Shown piece by piece: positions 57,125-64,000 of a stretch of 64,000 nt of DNA. Every line of letters begins with the position of its first letter. Position 1 is the first letter of the stretch. The translations under genes and the position numbers were made by a program. The notes under the pieces were generated by a model. The model saw only the letters and a list, made by a program, of their open reading frames with translations. It made no database searches and was not told where the DNA came from. The stretch is from Aculops lycopersici (taxonomy: Eukaryota; Arthropoda; Arachnida; Trombidiformes; Eriophyidae). The DNA is taken from contig WNKI01000003.1 of the NCBI GenBank assembly GCA_015350385.1, positions 2,636,802 through 2,700,801 of the forward strand, in the 5' to 3' direction.

Positions 57125-57694
57125 CGTTGACACAGAGTCGACGAGTTGAAGTGTAGTTACGACTTGAACGTCGTGGTCGTCGGATTGCCTCGACCGCGGA
57201 GTGAGTTAGTGAGGGAGCAAGTCGATTTGAGTTAAGTTCAGTTAAGTTCAGACGAGTTTAGTTGAGTAGAGTTTAGTTTGATGTTGGTGGAGTTGTTTGT
57301 TGTTTTTTGCATGTTGTCGTCTCGTTTACTCCGCCTGACTGCATCTGTTTGTTGCCGTAATTGTGTGCCAAGTTGCCACTTTCGCCGCCTGAAGACCGAA
57401 GATTAACTAGACTAAATAGTAGTACAAGTGCCAGAGCTAATGCTAGTCACAGTTTGCAACTTGGCACAGGCGTCAGTTAAACAGATTAACGCGCACCGCT
57501 AGGTCCGAGGGACGAGATAGAGATAAAGATTGAGAAAATCTGTCGAGCCGAGTTGAGCGCAACGTCGCTTACCTGTGACGTTGCAAAATTATTGACGAAC
57601 CAAGCACACGAGACAGATATCAATTAGAATTCATATAGCAAGCGCTAAATTTATTATCTAACATTAATCAAGATACTCAAGACGAAATATAAGT

Positions 57695-59374
57695 ATGAAT
57701 CAGGGCAACAATACCACCAATCGAATGGCCGACTCGCCGATGCCGAGACGCGAGAGTCGAAAGCGACGCCGAGTCTCCGAGAGACGGCGAGTCTTTGGCC
57801 GGCTAACAAGTGGCCAGTCGGACGACGATGGTTCGAATTCCTCGACAAAGAATTATAATCAGCAGCAGCAGCATAGAGCTAGCATTGCAACAGGTGCTCT
57901 CGCGGGCAATAACTCTTCGGCTCGCGGTAGTCGTGGCGACTCGCCCCTGAATTATGGAGGCAGCGACAAGATTTCAATGAAGATCCAATTTCACATTACA
58001 ATTGCACCGGATAATGAGCCGCTGATACTGGATTTACCCTCGGCCGCGAGCAACCTGTTGACCAGCGCAACTCCCTCGCCAAGCGCCAGCTCAAGCACCA
58101 CAAATCCCCTCGCTGGTCCGTCGATTGGTGACGTAATTAATGAAAAGTTAAATCGACAAAACACACTTAGCACTCGTCGGAGGGACCAATTGTTTGCCCT
58201 GCACCAGCAGCCGGCAATGGAGTCGTCAGGTGGTGGCTCAGCTAACAGTCCAAACATTGAGATTGACGGTAAACTCTTGAACAGTGGCAGCAATGGTTCC
58301 CTGCGGGCCTCCCTACCGAACCACCGGTTGTTGCTTGAGCAGGAGGGCGTGGCTTCTCGAGACTCGGGCGCTCGGTCGTCGACAATAACCGGCGGCATGA
58401 GCGACGAGGCAACGGTGAAATTTCTCGAACGCCACCATAGTCAGCGGCGCCAGTCGGCAAGCTCATCAACGATGCCTCTTGCAAACAATGGGAGTATTGG
58501 CGGTAATAATTACAACCAAGTAGCGCCGCCACCGCAACCGCAACCACCGAGACCATTGCAAAACCCAATTCCCGCCCATCAGCGCGAGCACATCTTCTTC
58601 AAGCGCGACGGCCAGAGATTTGGCCACGAGTTTACGCTTAAATTGGCCGTCGACAAAACCTACAGGTGTTTGCTGAAAGTTAGGCCTCTAATTCCCCTTC
58701 AGACAATATCAATTCAAGGCCACCACGTGCTCTTTGCCGATTGCAGCCACCAAGCGTCGCCGGCCGGCAACCACAACCACCTGCTCAGTGGCGGCGGCCG
58801 GCGCGCCACCGCCGGTTCAGTCTCGGCGCCGGCAAGCTCGTTGGCGCTAAACAATCGCTCGTCAAGCTGGCAACTGGCGCAAGATAAAACAGCAACTACT
58901 CAACATTCTACAAACACTACATCAAGAACCATCATCAACAACAGCACTAACAACAACAACCACCACAACCACCGACTGCTGGCCCATGCACAAACCTTGG
59001 GACCGAGCAAGTTGTCGCTGAGTAGCTTGAGTCGGCAGGAGTTTTTGTATCAGCAGCAACAGAACCAAATGCTCCGCTACTTTGCCACCTCCCATTGCTC
59101 CACCTCGCACTCTCATTTGGGCGGCCAGTTGATGTATATGTTCGATTGGTCGGCTGGAAGGTTTGAGGTGAATAAGAACAAGGCGAGAACTGAGGTTAGC
59201 GCGGTACTCAAATTTAAGAATGGCCAGATCCTATCGCTTCCGTTGCAAATCAAATTCTACGAACCCGAACGAAGGCAGCACCTGAATTGGGGAAATCAGT
59301 TGCATTTTATTGATTTCGATTGCTGCATCGACTCGCAGGGCCAAATCAAAGTCGATCGAGTGCAATACTATTGA
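57695..59374 (+). CDS. CNRIP1-like protein with two long disordered insertions
   Basis: 559 residues from the ATG (MNQGNNTTNRMADSPMPRRE). Three blocks match CB1 cannabinoid receptor-interacting protein 1: ISMKIQFHITIAPDNEPL (about 93-110; human LSIALRIQPNDGPV); FFKRDGQRFGHEFTLKLAVD, then YRCLLKVRPLIPLQTISI (about 301-345; human FYKVDGQRFG and VKIKPSTLQVENISI); and LPLQIKFYEPERRQHLNWGN, then FIDFDC, near the end (human WQVKFYNYHKRDHCQWGS, VIEYEC). The human protein is only 164 residues. Here a basic Arg-rich N-terminus (13-35), about 188 residues of Ser/Gly/Asn-rich sequence and a second insertion of about 120 residues split the core. In mammals CNRIP1 binds the CB1 tail; arthropods lack CB1, so its role here is unknown. 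AATAAA at 59462 is the probable poly(A) signal. Confidence 0.7.
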   Translation: MNQGNNTTNRMADSPMPRRESRKRRRVSERRRVFGRLTSGQSDDDGSNSSTKNYNQQQQHRASIATGALAGNNSSARGSRGDSPLNYGGSDKISMKIQFHITIAPDNEPLILDLPSAASNLLTSATPSPSASSSTTNPLAGPSIGDVINEKLNRQNTLSTRRRDQLFALHQQPAMESSGGGSANSPNIEIDGKLLNSGSNGSLRASLPNHRLLLEQEGVASRDSGARSSTITGGMSDEATVKFLERHHSQRRQSASSSTMPLANNGSIGGNNYNQVAPPPQPQPPRPLQNPIPAHQREHIFFKRDGQRFGHEFTLKLAVDKTYRCLLKVRPLIPLQTISIQGHHVLFADCSHQASPAGNHNHLLSGGGRRATAGSVSAPASSLALNNRSSSWQLAQDKTATTQHSTNTTSRTIINNSTNNNNHHNHRLLAHAQTLGPSKLSLSSLSRQEFLYQQQQNQMLRYFATSHCSTSHSHLGGQLMYMFDWSAGRFEVNKNKARTEVSAVLKFKNGQILSLPLQIKFYEPERRQHLNWGNQLHFIDFDCCIDSQGQIKVDRVQYY

Positions 59375-59461
59375 TTGATGGTGAATTGTTTGTATAAATT
59401 ATAACATTTTTATTGTTTATCCTCATATTAAACGCAAATAACCAGTGCAAAATTTCCAATC

Positions 59462-59467
59462 AATAAA
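59462..59467 (+). terminator. Poly(A) signal of the CNRIP1-like gene
   Basis: AATAAA 88 bp past the stop codon. Confidence 0.6.
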
Positions 59468-59695
59468 AGTTTTCTCAGCGCGCCGCGAGGCGGCGTCGCC
59501 TCCAAGCCGCAGGAGGCCCATTGCACGTCCGCTCCAACGCTCGCCAGCGAAGCAACAAGTGGTGGTCAGGAAGCTTTTTGTGTTGCTCTGCGCAAACTCG
59601 CACTGCGCTCGCGTTGGCCTCTTTGCTCTGCGCTGTCCTTTTTTTCAACTTCTGGTTCTCCCCCTCGAGTTTCCCTTCCACACCAGTCGGCCAGT

Positions 59696-59723
59696 CAGTC
59701 AGTCAGTCAGTCAGTCAGTCAGT
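59696..59723. repeat. (CAGT)n tetranucleotide repeat
   Basis: About seven CAGT units upstream of the Wnt start. Confidence 0.9.
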
Positions 59724-59876
59724 CTCATTCATTGACAAGTTGGGGTAACATCGAAGAAATCCAAGTTTCAAATTAAGCGCAAGATACAAGTTTAGCCTCA
59801 GTAACAAAAACAAAAACAAAGAGCAATATCAACATCATTGACTAACTCAACTTCGAAACAGTCAGCCAGCCAAAAA

Positions 59877-61157
59877 ATGAGTCGCCGACGGAGGAGAATC
59901 GAGATTCAATGCTCGAGTTTATTCGTTATGCTCTCGCTAAACCTACTTCTCAACCAAGTGGGAAACTCTCAACAATTTCACTTCAACTACCACAACAAGA
60001 ACCACCTGTACCACCAGCAACAGGATGTTGTAGCCGCAGCTCTATCCTCGGCTCAGGTGGCCTCGAGCTACCAGTCGGCTTCGGATTCAACGCAATCCGC
60101 AATGGCCAACAATCAGCTTAGCTCCACCTTGCCAGCATCCATCAGCAATAATGAATTACAATCTCAGCGACAAGTGGAAAATATCATTCAACAACAACAA
60201 CAACAATCTAGTCAAATGTCATCGCAACAACAGCAACCAGCACCAAGTTCCAATCAAAATAATAATAATAATAATAACAATCACAAGTCAGCCAGCCACC
60301 ACTCGTCGTCGGTTCCTTCGGCGGTTCAATTGTGCGCCATTTTACCTGGCAATTTGGCGAAACAAATGAAGTTGTGCAAGCTGGTGGCGCACTCAACGAA
60401 CGCCAACGAGGCCGTGGCGATGGGAACCTCGCGAGCCTTGGCCGAGTGCCGGCATCAGTTCAAGTCGGATAGATGGAATTGCACGCACTTGCATGGCGAC
60501 CACCACCTGTTGACAAGCGAGCTGGCGCAATCGGTGGGCAATAGGGAGAGTGGCTTTGTGCATGCGATCACGGCGGCGGGTATAGTTCATTCCATAGCCA
60601 CGGCGTGTAGTGTTGGTAACTTGAGTGATTGTGCGTGTGACAAAACGAGAACTGGATTGATCAGGAGGCAAGAGGAGAATTGGAAGTGGGGCGGCTGTTC
60701 GAATAATATACGTCACGGAATGTTGTATGCAAAACACTTGGTTGAACTCTTGGACGCGGTCCACGAGCACCAATCGTCGAGTCAGCACCATCACAACAAG
60801 AAGTCTCATGGCTACAATACCCATCACCACCAATCAAGTCAATCGAGAAGATGGAACCAGAACCAGAATCAGCAACAGAACAAGCAAATTACTCAACTTA
60901 CCGGAAGTGGCAAGTACCACATGCGACACTCGATTGCATCGACGATGAGTCTTCAGAGAGAGAAACGCTCGTTGGCCGGAAGTGGAGCGGCAAAGTCAAG
61001 CGAGCAGCAACAGTTCAACTTTTGCCACAAGAACTCAAATCTAACGCAAGCCACTCACTTGGAGCTAATTAAGTCACTGCTCTCGAAGAATAGTCTCGAG
61101 AAGCATCAAGAGTTTCGGTTGGCAATGAATATGCACAACAACAAGGTTGGCCGCTTG
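59877..61157 (+). CDS. Wnt ligand, first coding exon(s); gene continues beyond window
   Basis: 427 codons from the ATG (MSRRRRRIEIQCSSLFVMLS) to a phase-0 donor TTG/GTAAGT. A basic start and hydrophobic core give a signal peptide (about 1-30). A Gln/Asn/Ser-rich stretch (about 32-148) precedes the Wnt domain, which begins at LCAILPGNLAKQMKLCK (Cys153). Hallmarks follow: AECRHQFKSDRWNC, ESGFVHAITAAGIVHSIATA, CSVGNLSDCACD and WKWGGCSNNIRHGMLYAKH (from 269). A His/Gln-rich insertion of about 115 residues then separates it from MNMHNNKVGR, the conserved block before CKCHGVSGSC, which lies on the next exon outside the window. Wnts are secreted, lipidated Cys-rich ligands for Frizzled receptors; the acylated Ser is also beyond the window. 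The subfamily is unresolved; HNNKVGR is nearest the Wnt10 HNNRVGR, which is weak evidence. Confidence 0.93.
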
Positions 61158-61547
61158 GTAAGTAAAACAATAATAATCCACCTTTTCTTTCAATAATGAA
61201 GTTGTTATGTGTTTGGTTTTGTGTTCCACTTCTCTCGCCCTCTTTGCTCCGAGGCTCACAAAAGCTTGTGGAATAGAGAAAAACAAAAACAGTTGGCCAT
61301 TAAAGAGATGGCCGGTAAATCTCTCAATCATGAGCTCGAATTATTAAGCCGATCGGCTTTATGGTTATTAAGTTTCATTGTTTCGTTGCACTGAAGAGTC
61401 TCAACAACACAATTGGTTTCAACGAATCAGAGGCGGCCTTTTTCTTTTGAGCCATGACTACTAGAAAACTATTTGATCGCTTATAATATTAGCCGCGAGT
61501 GGAGATAATGTTCCCTGCAACCTGTTGCTGCTGCTGCAGGCATGCGC

Positions 61548-61569
61548 TGACTGTCCATTTGGACAGTCA
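61548..61569. repeat. 22-bp palindrome TGACTGTCCA-TT-inverse
   Basis: Perfect 10-bp arms (TGACTGTCCA and TGGACAGTCA) with a 2-bp centre, inside the Wnt intron. Confidence 0.85.
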
Positions 61570-63683
61570 CTAGCAGGCCAAACTTAATTGTTCCAACTTC
61601 AAAATCGCAACGTATCGCCAGTTTCGAAATAAAACTGGCGAGCCTCTAGGCGATCGAGTGTGTGGCCAGTTTGTTGAAACGATGCAACCAAAAGACAGAA
61701 CCATAACCTCGGACAGCGGATAAGCACGACCTCGAGGAGAAAGCTGATGCCTCGTGTGTGGCCTCATCGTCGTCGTCGTCGTCGGGGTTGTTGTTGCGGT
61801 AAATTTCTCTTGCAACGCTGATCCAATTCGCTCGCTCGCCGCGCGCGTCACTTAAAGTGAGCAATCAAGCGATTTCGGTGGTGTTTTGCACAGGAAGCTG
61901 GCAATGCGGCCAAATTAAGTCAGGCGACGCAACTGAAAGATCCTCTTTGTTGCTGTTGCTGCTGCTGCTGCTGCTCTTGTTGTAGGTAACAGATCCGCTC
62001 GCTGACTCGCTCGGTGGGCGAGGCCAACACTATGGTCAGAGAATAGCCACCTGTAACGCCTCACTGGTGTTGGCCTTTTTCACGTCAGCCTCAGCTCACC
62101 ACACACTTGAGCGTTTGCCAGTGGCTACCCCAAGTCTAATATAAAGTCGGACACTCTCTGATATATAATACAATTCAACATAATGTAATTGAGATCTCCA
62201 AATTCGTGTGAACCCCGTCGGCTTGGGCCACACGAGAAGATGAGTGGATGATGGTCCAAGTTAACCATTTTATTTTATTTTATTCTTCGCTCGAATCGAA
62301 GGTTCAAGCTCAAATTTAGTCCAACTTTCCTCTACTAATGAAATCAATACCTGCAAAGATTGACTCGCACTTCATTTTAGATACCATAGAATGTTTATAG
62401 TATCCTCTGATCACGCACTCATTTGCACCAGCAGCTACAGGTGGTTCTCTTTCCTCCACTCACTCACTTTCTTCCAGGGGAAGCGAGTGTGCAATTGTGT
62501 TCCTCTAGACTTACCATCGTTTCGCATGCCAGACCAACAGGCAACGAATCAACTGACCATGAGGCCAATCGACAGGCAACAAGTGCACTCTTGATAATTC
62601 AATTTCGCCTCGCACTCATCCGTGGCAACCGAAGGCTGCCGCGGCGGCACGCAAACATGCGACCACCAGGATGTGGGCGTGGCGGGCCCGCAAATGTTTC
62701 TCTCATTTTCGGGGGCACAATACGACAGAGAGATAGGCGGGTAGCCGTCGCCGTGTTTCCTCAACAGCCCAAGCATCGCCCTGGTGGTCGTTCCTCGCGT
62801 TGCGTCTCTCTCTCTCTCTCTCGTAAGTTGCAACGCACGAGAGGAATGCAGCGAGCGACCTGTTGATTCTGGAAATCCGAATGATGAGACGAGCTGTGAT
62901 CTACAGGCCGCCCCGGCCACTAAAAACACAACTTATCTCAGGGAAGCTAGCAAAAGCAGCAGCAACGAATCGAGCCTCAGCGGAAAGTGGTAAACCTCAC
63001 TCACCTACGACTCGCCGAGTGTCGACAGTAAAGCGATAAGATTCCTGCGACTCGTTGGCAGCTGATTGCATTCGGCGATATCATTTTTTGACCATAAGTT
63101 ACCTGTCTGCTCCCCCTCCTCATAAGTTGCTTTGAAATCCGGTTGAGTATTTGCGTTTCCATATTCCCGATAGCATAGCTGTTGTTTCTGTTGCCATCAC
63201 TAATGTCATTGCTTCCACTTCAAACTCAACACAAGCCACCTGTTGAATAGGAACTCGAGCTTCATCGTTATCGCGACGAGATCGTCGTGGTCGTCGCGGT
63301 TATAACAACCACACCACTGCCACAAGATGCAACCACGACTCACAAACTCGTGGTCATGAATGTTTTCTCATGCAGATATACATATTTTATAATCCCCTCG
63401 CCCAACTCGCCACTCGCAACTTGAACTGAGCAACAAAATCTGCATCCTCAAGTCGAGGAGTTTTATTTAGTTTATTATAATTTTGGCAAGAAACCAAGTT
63501 TGACCTCCACGGCGACAAAACTAAACATTCGTCGCTCGAGGTGAAAGGCAAAGTTATAACTTTGATTTAGAAGAGATCGAGTCAGAGACACAAAAGTTTA
63601 AGTGCCACTTTATTACCGAAATCTAGCTGGCCGCTAGTTATTGTATTCTAATTATCGTCGTCGCCATGGGAGTAGTATTAGTC

Positions 63684-63699
63684 GTCGTCGTCGTCGTCA
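63684..63699. repeat. (GTC)n microsatellite
   Basis: About five to six GTC units in the Wnt intron. Confidence 0.75.
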
Positions 63700-63940
63700 T
63701 CTCGATGGCCAGTCAAGTTTACCTCGGTTGCCCATTCGTCATACTAATGCTCATACTTATAACTAGATAACCGAAGTTGTTAAATGAAAAGAGCGGACAA
63801 AGTCGCGCGGCTGGCGATGGCCACTTTAGCTGGTAGGCTCACCTGTGTGTTTTCTCTCTGCGCTGATTGTGAGAACTCGGCCTTTTCAACTTTGCGACTT
63901 TTGGCCCCAACTTGTTGCTTCTACTTTTCCTTCACCTTCG

Positions 63941-63945
<5 letters not shown>

Positions 63946-63993
<48 letters not shown>
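63946..63993. repeat. (CT)n microsatellite near the window edge
   Basis: More than twenty uninterrupted CT units. Such tracts can end assembly contigs. Confidence 0.95.
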
Positions 63994-63998
<5 letters not shown>

Positions 63999-64000
63999 GT

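Larger units (their letters stand above)
55657..57694. other. 2-kb gene-free spacer between CDC45 and the CNRIP1-like gene
   Basis: No supported gene. It contains a region rich in GGCGCC/TAGGCG words (56030-56110), a 13-bp direct repeat GCGACTTGAGTCT at 56647-56659 and 56683-56695, a (CAA)n tract at about 56818-56845, (GGCT)n at about 57102-57124 and a tandem AGTTAAGTTC pair near 57231-57250. The last few hundred bases should hold the promoter of the next gene. Confidence 0.45.
59375..59876. promoter_or_regulatory. Spacer between CNRIP1-like gene and Wnt gene
   Basis: 502 bp, tandem orientation. It holds the CNRIP1-like poly(A) signal, one CAACAAGTGG at 59554-59562 (ACAAGTGG at 59555) and (CAGT)n at about 59696-59723. 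The Wnt promoter and leader should be here. Confidence 0.4.
61158..64000 (+). other. Wnt intron (at least 2.8 kb, open at the right edge)
   Basis: It starts GTAAGT. No Wnt exon, and no frame resembling CKCHGVSGSC, is visible up to 64000. It holds a 22-bp palindrome (61548-61569), GCT, GTC and CT microsatellites and no supported gene. It could carry enhancers. Confidence 0.6.

Noticed and set aside
59838..59876. Wnt start at a TTG 13 codons upstream
   Set aside because: The ATG at 59877 gives a normal signal peptide; the upstream codons add a polar stretch in front of it.

Overview
The window is animal nuclear DNA, probably from a small-bodied arthropod with a very intron-poor genome. A mite, perhaps of the eriophyoid kind, is my best guess, but that is an inference from gene structure and not proved. 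The animal assignment is firm. There are recognisable metazoan orthologues (USP7, EPG5, UBR4, FBXO7, RalGAP alpha, basigin, CNRIP1, CDC45), a paired-like homeobox gene and a Wnt gene. Nearly every gene is one open exon, including reading frames of 2737 and 4344 codons. Only two splice junctions are clear: a 107-bp intron inside the homeodomain of the gene at 21.6 kb, and a donor in the Wnt gene whose intron runs off the right edge.

Layout, left to right. 1-1993 (-): N-terminal part of a RalGAP alpha subunit, cut by the window edge. 4081-7458 (+): USP7. 7738-10068 (-): a protein matching only the C-terminal third of HEATR5. 10481-11620 (+): FBXO7-like F-box protein. 11758-19971 (-): EPG5. 21629-22377 (+): two-exon homeobox gene. 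22.4-27.3 kb: almost 5 kb without a supported gene, holding a dense cluster of a CAAGTGG motif. 27285-29231 (+): DNA ligase 1 without its usual N-terminal region. 29535-29912 (-): V-ATPase subunit G. 30626-31882 (+): DDX52/Rok1 helicase. 32348-33232 (-): basigin/neuroplastin-type receptor. 33892-34521 (-): unrecognised 209-residue protein. 34929-36278 (-): alanyl-tRNA synthetase that stops after the aminoacylation core. 36.3-37.8 kb: stacked inverted-repeat elements. 37792-50826 (+): UBR4. 51095-51349 (-): possible small gene. 52205-53338 (-): MTR-1-P isomerase. 53923-55656 (+): CDC45. 57695-59374 (+): CNRIP1-like protein with large insertions. 59877-61157 (+): first part of a Wnt gene.

The genes do not form one pathway. 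They are a conserved housekeeping set: ubiquitin system (USP7, FBXO7, UBR4), replication (LIG1, CDC45), endolysosome and autophagy (HEATR5, EPG5, V-ATPase G), translation and ribosome biogenesis (AlaRS, DDX52) and methionine salvage (MRI1). Two developmental genes (homeobox, Wnt) sit in gene-poor, simple-repeat-rich surroundings.

The observations most worth following are these: (1) an AlaRS ending almost exactly at the minimal catalytic fragment, with no editing or C-Ala domain, and a 215-bp element with perfect 19-bp inverted termini lying 11 bp past its stop codon; (2) three intronless genes (HEATR5, UBR4, LIG1) that all lack N-terminal regions present in their relatives; (3) thirteen copies of CAAGTGG in 4.35 kb downstream of the homeobox gene; (4) a CNRIP1 core split by two long disordered insertions. 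All motif counts were made by eye.
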